In this document: one piece after another, positions 39,940-47,434 of the stretch
Numbering within the stretch: position 1 is the stretch's first letter
Layout: each line of letters starts with the position of its first letter
NCBI GenBank assembly: GCA_964549445.1
Contig: CAZJVS010000007.1
Location: 93,003 to 157,002 of the forward strand
Length of the DNA stretch: 64,000 nt
Origin: SpSt-539 sp964549445
Lineage (GTDB): Bacteria; Planctomycetota; Phycisphaerae; UBA1845; UTPLA1
Direction of reading: 5' to 3'
Translations under genes and position numbers: made by a program
Notes under the pieces: generated by a model
The model's input: the letters and a program-made list of their open reading frames with translations, nothing else
Told to the model about the DNA's origin: nothing
Database searches by the model: none

Positions 39940-39967
39940 TTGACACACTCCTAACACGTGTTATAGT
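39940..39967 (+). promoter_or_regulatory. Strong sigma-70-type promoter of the S10-spc-alpha cluster
   Basis: TTGACA (39940-39945, perfect), a 16-bp spacer and TATAGT (39962-39967, 5 of 6). The start site would be near 39974, giving a leader of about 55 nt before rpsJ. This is too short for an E. coli-type L4-responsive S10 leader of about 170 nt. Confidence 0.82.
39952..39963. promoter_or_regulatory. 12-bp perfect palindrome inside the S10 promoter
   Basis: TAACACGTGTTA fills most of the spacer and overlaps the first two bases of the -10 box. A regulator bound here would be expected to block polymerase, so it may be an operator. Confidence 0.5.
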
Positions 39968-40028
39968 TGACGACCCGGTTCATTGAGCGAACCGGACGAG
40001 ACAAACGATCGCAGAGACGGGAGCGCCA

Positions 40029-40337
40029 GTGAAGGACAATCGGATACGAATCCGGATGGAGGCTTACGACTACCGCTCGCTGGATGCTTCGGCGCGCGAG
40101 ATCGTCGACCACGCGAAGCGAACGAACGCGCGCGTGCAGGGGCCTGTGCCGCTCCCGACGCGGATCGAGCGCTATACGGTGTTGCGCTCGCCGCACATCG
40201 ACAAGAAGTCACGAGAGCAGTTTGAGATTCGTACGCACAAGCGGCTGATCGATATTTTCGAGCCGACGGCGCGAACGGTGGAAGCCCTGAACCGGCTCGT
40301 GGTGCCGGCGGGTGTGTTCGTCAAAATCAAGGCGTAG
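40029..40337 (+). CDS. rpsJ: Ribosomal protein S10
   Basis: S10 (102 aa) is a 30S head protein that also pairs with NusB in antitermination. Family blocks are IRIRMEAYDYRSLDASAREI, GPVPLPTRIERYTVLRSPH, KKSREQFEIRTHKR and the C-terminal GVFVKIKA. The start is GTG 40029, with GGGAG about 6 bp upstream. It is the first gene of the cluster, after a strong promoter. Confidence 0.97.
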   Translation: MKDNRIRIRMEAYDYRSLDASAREIVDHAKRTNARVQGPVPLPTRIERYTVLRSPHIDKKSREQFEIRTHKRLIDIFEPTARTVEALNRLVVPAGVFVKIKA

Positions 40338-40472
40338 CGATCCGAAGAGCGGTCTCGCCGGATCGCCTGCGTTCGCCGACCTTACTAAGCGACATGTTGC
40401 CGCGTGAGCAGGATCGCGCGGGCCACGAGTTGAAAACGCTCGTCGATGAACGGGCAGGGTAGCGGTTTCTTT

Positions 40473-41144
40473 ATGATCGCAGCGATGCTGGGAAAAAAGA
40501 TCGGGATGACACGGGTCTTCGACCCGGAAGGGGCATCCGTGCCGGTGACGCTGGTGCAGGCCGGTCCGTGCACCGTGCTGCAGGTGCGCACGCAGGAGCA
40601 CGATCAGTACGACGCTGTGCAACTCGGGTTTGACGAGGTGAAGCCGAGCCGGTCGAAGTTTCCGGCGATCGGGCATGCCCGCAAGGCCGGGACGACGCCG
40701 AAGCGATTCGTGCGGGAGATTCGGCTGACGGCGGCGACGGATGTGAAGCAGGGCGACGTGGTGACGGTCGAGGAGTTCGAGAAGCGCGGGATCGGATATG
40801 TCGACGTGATCGGCACGACGCGCGGCTTCGGATTTCAGGGCGTCATGAAGCGGCACCACTTCGGCGGACAGCCGGGCTCGCACGGAACGGAGCGAAAGCA
40901 CCGTTCGCCGGGCGGCATCGGCGGCATGGCGGGCGATCGCGGCCGCGGCCGTTCGGTGAAAAAGGGCAAGCGCATGGCCGGTCACATGGGAGATGCACGC
41001 CGCACGGCACGCAATCAGCGACTCATCCAGGTAGATAAAGACAAGAACATTCTGGTAATCGAAGGCGCCATCCCCGGGCCGCGCGGCGGGTACGTCGTGG
41101 TTCGCGAGAGCAAGACGAAGAAGTCGAAGGCCGGGAAGAAGTAA
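40473..41144 (+). CDS. rplC: Ribosomal protein L3
   Basis: L3 (223 aa) is an early 50S assembly protein that reaches the peptidyl transferase centre. The N-terminus MIAAMLGKKIGMTRVF fixes the start near ATG 40473; ATG 40446 or 40485 are alternatives. The conserved loop FGFQGVMKRHHFGGQPGSHG and PGGIG-MAGDRGRGRSVKKGKRMAGHMG is typical. The basic C-terminal tail (SKTKKSKAGKK) resembles other tails in this cluster. The 135-bp gap from rpsJ is the longest inside the S10 part. Confidence 0.95.
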   Translation: MIAAMLGKKIGMTRVFDPEGASVPVTLVQAGPCTVLQVRTQEHDQYDAVQLGFDEVKPSRSKFPAIGHARKAGTTPKRFVREIRLTAATDVKQGDVVTVEEFEKRGIGYVDVIGTTRGFGFQGVMKRHHFGGQPGSHGTERKHRSPGGIGGMAGDRGRGRSVKKGKRMAGHMGDARRTARNQRLIQVDKDKNILVIEGAIPGPRGGYVVVRESKTKKSKAGKK

Positions 41145-41153
41145 CGTGCAGCG

Positions 41154-41792
41154 ATGATCGAAGTACCAGTTCTCGACATGACGGGCAAGCAGGTGGGATC
41201 GGAGAAGGTCGATCCCGAGGCGCTGGGCGGCAAGGTCCGCACGGCGCTGCTGAAGCAGGCGATCGTCGCGTATCGATCGAACCAGCGACAGGGCACGGTG
41301 AAGCAGAAGAGCCGCGCCGAGGTGGATGGGGCCAATCGGAAGCTGTACCGGCAGAAGGGCACGGGCAATGCCCGCGTCGGCCCACTGCGGACCCCGACAC
41401 GGCGCGGCGGCGGGCGGGCATTCCCGCGTCGGCCGAGCGATTTTTCGCGCGACCTGCCGAAGCGAATGCGGCGCGCAGCGCGGGACTCGGCGTTACTGGC
41501 GAAGTTTGAGGCCGGCCGGGCCGTGATCCTGGACCAGCTTTCGCTCGACCAGCCGAAGACGAAGAAAATGCACGGCGTGCTGACGGCCCTGAAGGCGGCG
41601 GACGGCTGCCTGCTGGCGGTGAGCGCTCAGAATGAGATGATCTGGCGGGCGGGGCGAAACATCCCGACGCTGGTGATCAAGCCGGTGGCGGAGATCAACG
41701 CGTACGACGTGCTCCGAAATCGCAAGGTGGTGTTTGTGCGGGACGCGTTTCGCTCGCTGATGAGCGGCGCGTCGGCAAAGGCGACGGCGTAG
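41154..41792 (+). CDS. rplD: Ribosomal protein L4
   Basis: L4 (212 aa) lines the exit tunnel and, in enterobacteria, represses the S10 operon. The tunnel loop is clear (NRKLYRQKGTGNARVGPLR, PTRRGGGRAFPRRP), followed by SALLAKFEAGRAVILDQL and the C-terminal NAYDVLRNRKVVFVRDA. The start is ATG 41154, 9 bp after rplC. Length is normal. The short leader before rpsJ argues against enterobacterial-type L4 feedback. Confidence 0.96.
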   Translation: MIEVPVLDMTGKQVGSEKVDPEALGGKVRTALLKQAIVAYRSNQRQGTVKQKSRAEVDGANRKLYRQKGTGNARVGPLRTPTRRGGGRAFPRRPSDFSRDLPKRMRRAARDSALLAKFEAGRAVILDQLSLDQPKTKKMHGVLTALKAADGCLLAVSAQNEMIWRAGRNIPTLVIKPVAEINAYDVLRNRKVVFVRDAFRSLMSGASAKATA

Positions 41793-41801
41793 GAACGAGC
41801 C

Positions 41802-42113
41802 ATGGATATCTACCAGACAATCATTCGGCCGCTCGTCACCGAGAAGAGCACGCATCAGACGAGCCAGTCGCATCCGGAATCGCGATCGCGCGAGGGGCGG
41901 GGCGGCTCGTACACGTTTCAGGTTCACAACGACGCGACCAAGTCGCAGATTCAGCTGGCGGTTGAGAAGATTTACAACGTGAAGGTTGTCAATGTTCGGA
42001 CGAGCGTGCGGGCGGGCAAGAGCCGCCGGCACAAGTACCACATCGGCCAGACGCCGGACGCCAAGAAAGCGGTGGTGGTGCTGCACCCGGACTATCACAT
42101 TGACTTGTTCTAA
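41802..42113 (+). CDS. rplW: Ribosomal protein L23
   Basis: L23 (103 aa) sits at the tunnel exit and docks trigger factor and SRP. Family blocks are IIRPLVTEKSTHQ, YTFQVHNDATKSQIQLAVEKIYNV split across strand and helix, and VVNVRTSVRAGKSRRHKYHIG. A short polar insertion (SHPESRSREGRGG) lies between the first helix and strand. The start is ATG 41802, 9 bp after rplD, with GGAACGAG upstream. Confidence 0.95.
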   Translation: MDIYQTIIRPLVTEKSTHQTSQSHPESRSREGRGGSYTFQVHNDATKSQIQLAVEKIYNVKVVNVRTSVRAGKSRRHKYHIGQTPDAKKAVVVLHPDYHIDLF

Positions 42114-42147
42114 GGGTTGACGCGGCCGAAGGGCCGGGATGTGAGCC

Positions 42148-43020
42148 ATGGGCATCAGAATCTACAAGAAGACGTCGGCCGGACGCCGCTTCAGCAGCGT
42201 CAACGACTTCGCGGAGATCAGCGACAAGCGGCGGAAGCCGGCGAAGTCGCTGCTTCGGCCGCTGCCCAAGACGGGCGGCCGGAACAACCAAGGGTTCACG
42301 ACGTCGCGGTTTCGCGGCGGCGGGCACAAGCGGCTGTACCGCGTAATTGACTTCAAGCGAAACAAGGACGGCATCGCGGGCCGCGTCGAGTCGATCGAGT
42401 ACGATCCGAACCGGAACTGCTTCATCGCCCTGGTACGATTCGGCGACGGCGAGCTGCGATACATTCTGGCGCCGGCGGGATTGAAGGTCGGGGCGACCAT
42501 CGAGAACGGCGACAACGTCGAGCCAAAGGTCGGCAACGCGATGCAACTGGCGCATATGCCGGTGGGCATGGAAATCCACAATGTCGAAATGACGCCCGGG
42601 CAGGGCGGCAAGCTGGTGCGCTCGGCCGGCGGCGCGGCACGATTGATGGCCCGCGAGGGTGACTGGGCGACGATCACGCTGCCGTCGGGCGAAATCCGGC
42701 AGGTGCGGGTCGAATGCCGGGCGTCAATCGGCGTGCTGGGGAACTCGGATTACGCGAATATTCGCTGGGGTAAGGCGGGACGTAGCCGGCATCGCGGCAT
42801 GCGACCGCATGTCCGCGGCGTCGCGCAGAACCCGGTGGCGCATCCGCTGGGCGGCGGCGAAGGCCGATCGGGCGGCGGGCGGCATCCGTGCAGCCCGACG
42901 GGCAAACTGGCAAAGGGCGGCCGGACGCGAAATCCGCGGAGGTTGTCGGCGCGGCGGATTCTGCGTCGTCGGATGAGCGTTCGGTACGGTCTGGTTTCGA
43001 TCCCGGGCAAGAAGAAGTAA
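42148..43020 (+). CDS. rplB: Ribosomal protein L2
   Basis: L2 (290 aa) bridges subunits and supports peptidyl transfer. It contains GRNNQGFTTSRFRGGGHKR, RVIDFKRNKDGIAG and IEYDPNRNCFIALV. The C-terminal active region reads NPVAHPLGGGEGRSGGGRHP, where E. coli has NPVDHPHGGGEG: the first His (His229 in E. coli) is kept, but the preceding Asp is Ala and the second His is Leu. The start is ATG 42148. It lies between rplW and rpsS as usual. Confidence 0.97.
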   Translation: MGIRIYKKTSAGRRFSSVNDFAEISDKRRKPAKSLLRPLPKTGGRNNQGFTTSRFRGGGHKRLYRVIDFKRNKDGIAGRVESIEYDPNRNCFIALVRFGDGELRYILAPAGLKVGATIENGDNVEPKVGNAMQLAHMPVGMEIHNVEMTPGQGGKLVRSAGGAARLMAREGDWATITLPSGEIRQVRVECRASIGVLGNSDYANIRWGKAGRSRHRGMRPHVRGVAQNPVAHPLGGGEGRSGGGRHPCSPTGKLAKGGRTRNPRRLSARRILRRRMSVRYGLVSIPGKKK

Positions 43021-43032
43021 CGAGGTACGTCG

Positions 43033-43323
43033 ATGGGACGCAGTGTCAAGAAAGGGCCGTACGTCGATCCGAAGCTGTTCCGGAAGGTTCAGAAGGCGGT
43101 CGAGACGGGCAGTCGCGATGCGATCAAGACCTGGTCGCGGCGCTGCATGATCGTACCCGAGTTCGTGGGACGGACGTTCGACGTTCACAACGGGAAGGGT
43201 TTTGCCAAGGTGTTTGTGACCGAGGACATGGTCGGTCACAAGCTGGGCGAGTTTTCGCTGACCCGCATCTTCCGCGGCCATTCGGGCGTGAAGAAGGAAG
43301 AGGCGGCGCCGGCGGCAGGATAG
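43033..43323 (+). CDS. rpsS: Ribosomal protein S19
   Basis: S19 (96 aa) contacts the A-site finger and S13 in the 30S head. MGRSVKKGPYVD at the N-terminus, TWSRRCMIVPEFVGRTFDVHNGKGF in segments, and FVTEDMVGHKLGEFSLTR are diagnostic. An Ala/Glu tail ends the protein. The start is ATG 43033, 12 bp after rplB, with a weak GAGG upstream. Confidence 0.97.
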   Translation: MGRSVKKGPYVDPKLFRKVQKAVETGSRDAIKTWSRRCMIVPEFVGRTFDVHNGKGFAKVFVTEDMVGHKLGEFSLTRIFRGHSGVKKEEAAPAAG

Positions 43324-43344
43324 GCGTGAATCGCACGGTGATTC

Positions 43345-43710
43345 GTGGCTGACGTAGCAGAAAAAACGAAGAAGAGCGAGTTTACGTCGATACACCGCTT
43401 CGCGCGCATCAGCCCGAGCAAGATCCGGCTGGTGACGTCGCTGATCAGCGGGCGTCACGTTAACGAGGCGCTGGACCTGCTGAAGTTCACGAAGAAGCGC
43501 GGAAGCGTGATCGTGGAGAAGGTGCTGCGAGCGGCGATGGCCGACGCGGACGAGCAGGAAGCAAATGTCTCGAAGCTGTTTGTGCACACGGCGCGGGTCG
43601 ACGGCGGTCCGATGATCAAGCGCTTTCAGCCGAAGGACCGCGGACGAGCGCATCGGATTTTGAAGCGGACCAGCCACGTGGTGGTGACGGTCGGAGAAGG
43701 GCCGAGGTAA
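43345..43710 (+). CDS. rplV: Ribosomal protein L22
   Basis: L22 (121 aa) lines the exit tunnel with a long beta-hairpin. Family blocks are RFARISPSKIRLVTSLISG, ALDLLKFTKKRGS, VIVEKVLRAAMADAD and the loop GGPMIKRFQPKDRGRAHRIL. The start is GTG 43345, 21 bp after rpsS. About 12 extra polar residues precede the core. Its stop lies 2 bp before the rpsC start. Confidence 0.95.
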   Translation: MADVAEKTKKSEFTSIHRFARISPSKIRLVTSLISGRHVNEALDLLKFTKKRGSVIVEKVLRAAMADADEQEANVSKLFVHTARVDGGPMIKRFQPKDRGRAHRILKRTSHVVVTVGEGPR

Positions 43711-43712
43711 CG

Positions 43713-44414
43713 ATGGGTCAGAAGATTTCGCCAATCGGCTTTCGGGTCGGCATCACCGAGGAGTGGCGCTCGCGTTGGTACGCGCCGAAGGCAGCGTATC
43801 ACGAGTTCCTGGGCGAGGATTTGAAGATCCGCCGCCTGGTCGAGAAGAAGCTGAACAACACGCCGCCGTACGCCGGATGTGCCAAGGTCGAGGTCGAGCG
43901 GACGCGCAACGAGGTGAAGCTGATCATTCACACGGCGCGGCCGGGACTGGTGATCGGGCCGAAGGGGGCCGAGGTCGACAAGCTGAAGGAAGAGCTTGAG
44001 AACCTGATCGACCGCAAAGTGGCGGTGAACATCTTCGAGATCAAGAATCCGGACCTGAGCGCACCGCTGGTGGCGCAGAACATCGCGGAGCAGCTCAAGA
44101 AGCGGGCGAGCTTCCGGCGGGTGATGAAGCAGAAGTGCGAGACGGCGATGCAGGCCGGGGCGCGCGGAATCAAGATCATCGCGAAGGGCCGCCTGGGCGG
44201 GTCGGAAATGGCTCGGGTCGAGACGCAGAAGATGGGATCGATTCCGCTGGCAACGTTGCAGGCGCGAGTCGATTACGGCTACGCGATTGCTCGAACGACC
44301 TACGGAACGATCGGCGTGCGGGTGTGGCTGTACCTGGGTCGGTACGGCGAAGAGACGCCGGAAGCAGAGCTGCCAAGCACGGCGCTGGTCGGTCAACGAC
44401 GGCGACGGCTGTAA
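43713..44414 (+). CDS. rpsC: Ribosomal protein S3
   Basis: S3 (233 aa) forms part of the mRNA entry channel and helicase. The N-terminal MGQKISPIGFRVGI, the KH domain (IIHTARPGLVIGPKGAEVDKL), the block SFRRVMKQKCETAMQAGARGIK in sequence, and ARTTYGTIGVRVWLYLG are characteristic. The start is ATG 43713. Length is normal. Confidence 0.97.
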   Translation: MGQKISPIGFRVGITEEWRSRWYAPKAAYHEFLGEDLKIRRLVEKKLNNTPPYAGCAKVEVERTRNEVKLIIHTARPGLVIGPKGAEVDKLKEELENLIDRKVAVNIFEIKNPDLSAPLVAQNIAEQLKKRASFRRVMKQKCETAMQAGARGIKIIAKGRLGGSEMARVETQKMGSIPLATLQARVDYGYAIARTTYGTIGVRVWLYLGRYGEETPEAELPSTALVGQRRRRL

Positions 44415-44438
44415 CGGAAAGAGGACGGGAGTTCGGCC

Positions 44439-44858
44439 ATGGCAATGATGCCGGCACGAGTTAAGTATCGAAAGCACCAGCGCGGCCGCATCAAGGGCAA
44501 CGCGACGAGTTGCAATTACGTCGCTTTCGGCGAGTACGGTTTGCAGTCGCTGGAGCCGGGCTGGGTGACGGCGCGGCAGATCGAGGCCGGGCGCGTGGCG
44601 CTGGCCCACTTTCTGCAGCGCGAAGGCCGGGTGCTCACGCGGATTTTTCCGCACAAGTCGGTGTCCGGAAAGCCACTGGAAGTGCGACAGGGAAGCGGCA
44701 AAGGCGAGCCGGAGTTCTGGTGCGCCGTGGTGAAGCCGGGAACGATGATGTTCGAAGTGTCGGGCGTCGGCGAGGACATCGCACGGCTGGCACTGTCGCG
44801 GGTGGCGCACAAGATGCCGGTGCGATGCCGGTTCGTGCGACGGCGACAGGCGATTTGA
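44439..44858 (+). CDS. rplP: Ribosomal protein L16
   Basis: L16 (139 aa) organises the A-site side of the 50S. Family blocks are MMPARVKYRKHQRGRIKG, FGEYGLQSLEPGWVTARQIE, RVLTRIFPHKSVSGKPLEVR in sequence, and GKGEPEFWCAVVKPGTMMFE. The start is ATG 44439; Met3/Met4 are close alternatives. It lies 24 bp after rpsC and 25 bp before rpmC. Confidence 0.97.
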   Translation: MAMMPARVKYRKHQRGRIKGNATSCNYVAFGEYGLQSLEPGWVTARQIEAGRVALAHFLQREGRVLTRIFPHKSVSGKPLEVRQGSGKGEPEFWCAVVKPGTMMFEVSGVGEDIARLALSRVAHKMPVRCRFVRRRQAI

Positions 44859-44883
44859 GACGGACGCGAGCGGAGCGGCAACG

Positions 44884-45201
44884 ATGAAGACGGCCGACAT
44901 GCGACAGATGAAGCGAGACGATCTCCACGCGGAGATCACGCGACTGGAGCGGCACCTGTTCGACCTGCGGGCGCAGGCGGTGACGGAGAAGCTGGCCGAC
45001 CCGACACAGCTCGGCAAGACCCGGCGCGACATCGCGCGGCTGCTGACGATCATGCGAGAGAAGGAGTTGGCGGGCGCGGCGAAGCACGAGAAGGCGGCGT
45101 CACCGCAAGAGGCGGCGGCAGCGGCCCCGGCGGCGAAGGCCGAAAAGCCGAGGGCGGCGACGAAGAAGCCGGCTCGGGCGAAGAAGGCAACGAAGGCATA
45201 G
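44884..45201 (+). CDS. rpmC: Ribosomal protein L29 with Ala/Lys-rich tail
   Basis: L29 (105 aa) binds near the tunnel exit beside L23. The two-helix core occupies residues 1-62 (MKTADMRQMKRDDLHAEI, RLERHLFDLRAQ, LGKTRRDIARLLTIMREKE). The family usually ends there. Residues 65-105 are an Ala/Lys/Pro-rich low-complexity tail (AAAAAPAAKAEKPRAATKKP). The start is ATG 44884 after GGAGCGGC. rpsQ follows almost immediately. Confidence 0.93.
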   Translation: MKTADMRQMKRDDLHAEITRLERHLFDLRAQAVTEKLADPTQLGKTRRDIARLLTIMREKELAGAAKHEKAASPQEAAAAAPAAKAEKPRAATKKPARAKKATKA

Positions 45202-45213
45202 TTGGCAGGCGAT

Positions 45214-45495
45214 ATGACGACGACAGCGACCATGGAACGCAAGCACCGCCGGATGCTGACTGGCATCGTGGCGTCGGACGTGCGGAACAAGACGATCAAG
45301 GTGCTGGTCGAGCACCTTGAGAAGATGCCGAAGTACGGGAAGTACTTGCGGCGGCATACGACCCTGCACGCGCACGACGAAAAGAACGAAGCGAAGACCG
45401 GCGACCGGGTCGAAGTGACCGAGTGTCGGCCGCTCAGCAAGACGAAGACGTGGCGGCTCGTGCGGATCGTGGCGCGCGGTCGAGGCAAGGAGTAG
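45214..45495 (+). CDS. rpsQ: Ribosomal protein S17
   Basis: S17 (93 aa) is an early 30S assembly protein with an OB fold. Blocks are RRMLTGIVASDVRNKTIKVL, HLEKMPKYGKYLRRHTTLHA and GDRVEVTECRPLSKTKTWRL. I chose ATG 45214; a TTG at 45202 directly after the rpmC stop would add four residues. AGGC lies just upstream of the ATG. Confidence 0.94.
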   Translation: MTTTATMERKHRRMLTGIVASDVRNKTIKVLVEHLEKMPKYGKYLRRHTTLHAHDEKNEAKTGDRVEVTECRPLSKTKTWRLVRIVARGRGKE

Positions 45496-45502
45496 CGGCG
45501 CC

Positions 45503-45916
45503 ATGGTTCAAGCAGAAACAGAACTCGACGTTGCGGACAACACCGGCGCCAAGGTGGTGCAGGTGATCCAGGTGCTGAAGGGTTCGACGGCCACCGGGCG
45601 ATTTCAGCGAAAGACGGCGACGGTCGGAGACATCTTCGTCGGGACTGTGAAGAAGGCGCTGCCGAACAGCGAGTATTACGTTGGAAACAACCGCAAGGAG
45701 CGGAGCACGCGACGAAAGGTGCGGTGCGTGGTGGTTCGGACGGCGCAGCCGGTGCGGCGGCCGGACGGCAGCTACGTGCGGTTCGACCGAAGCGCGGCGG
45801 TGATCATCGACGCGGAGAACAATCCGCGCGGGACGCGAATCTTCGGAGCGGTGGCACGAGAGCTTCGCGAGCGCGGGTTCATGAAGATTGTTTCGCTGGC
45901 GGCGGAAGTCGTCTGA
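45503..45916 (+). CDS. rplN: Ribosomal protein L14 with internal insertions
   Basis: L14 (137 aa) forms intersubunit bridges. The family usually has 122 residues. Core blocks are ELDVADNTGAKVVQVIQVLK, ATVGDIFVGTVKKALPN, VVVRTAQPVRRPDGSYVRF and NPRGTRIFGAVARELRERGF. Two polar insertions lie after GST (TGRFQRKT region) and around YYVGNNRKERSTRRK. The start is ATG 45503, 7 bp after rpsQ. Confidence 0.95.
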   Translation: MVQAETELDVADNTGAKVVQVIQVLKGSTATGRFQRKTATVGDIFVGTVKKALPNSEYYVGNNRKERSTRRKVRCVVVRTAQPVRRPDGSYVRFDRSAAVIIDAENNPRGTRIFGAVARELRERGFMKIVSLAAEVV

Positions 45917-45927
45917 GGAAAACGGCG

Positions 45928-46266
45928 ATGGCGGCAAAGATCAAAAAGGGCGACACGGTAGCGGTCATCAACGGTGATCACCGCGGCGAGACCGGAAAGG
46001 TCTTGCGGGTGGTCCCCAAGCTGAACGTGGTGTTCGTCGAGGGCGTGAACCTGGTGTATCGCCACCTGCGACAGAGTCGTCAGAACCCACAGGGCGGACG
46101 CATCCGAAAGGAAGCGCCAATTCATATTTCGAAGGTGCTGCCGGTCGACCCGAAGACGGGCAAGCCGTCGCGCGTGCGATTTCAGATGGAGAAGGACGGT
46201 TCGAAGCAGCGCGTGACGCACGGCGGAACGGTTCTGAGCGACGTGTCAGCAAAGAAGGCAAAGTAA
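45928..46266 (+). CDS. rplX: Ribosomal protein L24
   Basis: L24 (112 aa) initiates 50S assembly. It has the KOW motif KKGDTVAVINGDHRGETGKV, then VFVEGVNLVYRHLRQS and GGRIRKEAPIHISKVLPVDP. I chose ATG 45928, preceded by GAGGAAAA, because it matches the family N-terminus. It lies 11 bp after rplN. Confidence 0.95.
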   Translation: MAAKIKKGDTVAVINGDHRGETGKVLRVVPKLNVVFVEGVNLVYRHLRQSRQNPQGGRIRKEAPIHISKVLPVDPKTGKPSRVRFQMEKDGSKQRVTHGGTVLSDVSAKKAK

Positions 46267-46284
46267 GAGCAACGAGACGCGAAC

Positions 46285-46824
46285 ATGGCCCGGTTGTTTG
46301 ACAAATATCAGAAAGACGTACTCCCCGCCCTGAAGCAGCAGTTTCAGCGGCAGAACCCGATGTCGATTCCACGAATTCAGAAGATCGTGGTGTCGATGGG
46401 GCTGGGCAAGGCCATCGCGGAGCGCAAGCGGCTCGAGAGCGCCCGGAAGGAACTGGCGGCGATCACCGGTCAGCTGCCGCTGGTGTGCAAGGCGAAGAAG
46501 AGCGTGTCGAACTTCAAGCTGCGGAAGGGCATGGACACGGGCCTCAAGGTAACGCTTCGGGGCAAGCGGATGTACGAGTTCATGGACCGGCTGATCAGCA
46601 CGACGATCCCGCGCGTTCGCGACTTTCGAGGGCTGGACCCGAAGGGATTCGACGGGCGCGGCAACTACAACATGGGCCTGACGGAGCAGACGGTGTTTCC
46701 GGAGGTCGATGCCGACAAGGTTGAGTTCCAGCAAGGCATGAATATCACGTTCGTGACGACCGCGCAGAACGACCAGGAGAGTCTGGCGCTGCTGAAGCAC
46801 ATGGGCATGCCGTTCCGGCAGTAA
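46285..46824 (+). CDS. rplE: Ribosomal protein L5
   Basis: L5 (179 aa) binds 5S rRNA and P-site tRNA. Blocks are SIPRIQKIVVSMGLGKAIAE, KAKKSVSNFKLRKGMDTGLK, VTLRGKRMYEFMDRLISTTI and RDFRGLDPKGFDGRGNYNMG. The C-terminal MNITFVTTAQNDQESLALL is conserved. The start is ATG 46285. Length is normal. Confidence 0.97.
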   Translation: MARLFDKYQKDVLPALKQQFQRQNPMSIPRIQKIVVSMGLGKAIAERKRLESARKELAAITGQLPLVCKAKKSVSNFKLRKGMDTGLKVTLRGKRMYEFMDRLISTTIPRVRDFRGLDPKGFDGRGNYNMGLTEQTVFPEVDADKVEFQQGMNITFVTTAQNDQESLALLKHMGMPFRQ

Positions 46825-46848
46825 GGCCGGGCAGGAGCACGAGGGCGA

Positions 46849-47034
46849 ATGGCAACGAAGGCGTGGGTCAACAAGGCGAACAGCAAGCCCAAGTTCAAGG
46901 TGCGGGCGTATACGCGATGTTCCCAGTGCGGCCGATCGCGGGCCGTGTATCGCAAGTTCCGTCTGTGCCGCATCTGCTTCCGGAACATGGCGCACGCGGG
47001 CATGCTGCCGGGCGTGCGGAAGGCGAGTTGGTGA
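46849..47034 (+). CDS. rpsN: Ribosomal protein S14, zinc-binding short type
   Basis: This 61-residue S14 is of the short zinc type. The four ligands are Cys24, Cys27, Cys40 and Cys43 (CSQC-x12-CRIC), followed by FRNMAHAGMLPGVRKASW. The long zinc-free form of E. coli has about 100 residues. The start is ATG 46849, with GGGCGA upstream. rpsH follows after 4 bp. Confidence 0.97.
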   Translation: MATKAWVNKANSKPKFKVRAYTRCSQCGRSRAVYRKFRLCRICFRNMAHAGMLPGVRKASW

Positions 47035-47038
47035 GAGT

Positions 47039-47434
47039 ATGTGGAGCGACCCGATTGCCGATGTGCTGACGCGGATTCGCAATGCGGTGCGGAACGGCTC
47101 GAAAGAGGTCCGACTGCGGCGGAGCCAGCTTGCGGGCAACATTTGCCAAGTATTGAAGGACGAGGGCTACATTCGCGGATTCGACACGGTTGAAGATGCG
47201 ACGCAGGGTCAGATCCGCGTCGAGTTGAAGTACGGTCCGAAGGGCGAGCCCTTGATGACCGTCTTGAAGCGCGAAAGCAAGGTCGGCCGGCGGCTGTATG
47301 TGGGCGTCGAAGGCCTGCCGCGCGTGCAGAACGGCATGGGAATTTCGATTGTCTCGACCAATCGCGGCGTCCTGAGCGACCGGCAGTGCCGGAAGTTGAA
47401 TGTGGGCGGCGAACTGATTTGCACGGTGTACTAA
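47039..47434 (+). CDS. rpsH: Ribosomal protein S8
   Basis: S8 (131 aa) binds the central domain of 16S rRNA; in E. coli it represses the spc operon. Blocks are DPIADVLTRIRNAVRNGSKE, LKYGPKGEPLMTVLKRESKV, RRLYVGVEGLPRVQNGMGIS and IVSTNRGVLSDRQCRKLNVG. The start is ATG 47039, 4 bp after rpsN. Its TAA stop shares its last base with the rplF ATG, which suggests coupled translation. Confidence 0.97.
   Translation: MWSDPIADVLTRIRNAVRNGSKEVRLRRSQLAGNICQVLKDEGYIRGFDTVEDATQGQIRVELKYGPKGEPLMTVLKRESKVGRRLYVGVEGLPRVQNGMGISIVSTNRGVLSDRQCRKLNVGGELICTVY

Larger units (their letters stand above)
39656..40028. other. 373-bp divergent dxr-rpsJ intergenic region
   Basis: No gene is seen. It holds the strong S10-cluster promoter at 39940-39967. 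Further upstream, two TTAAC elements 11 bp apart (39839, 39850) might be a protein-binding site. No clear promoter for dxr was found on the minus strand. Confidence 0.6.
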
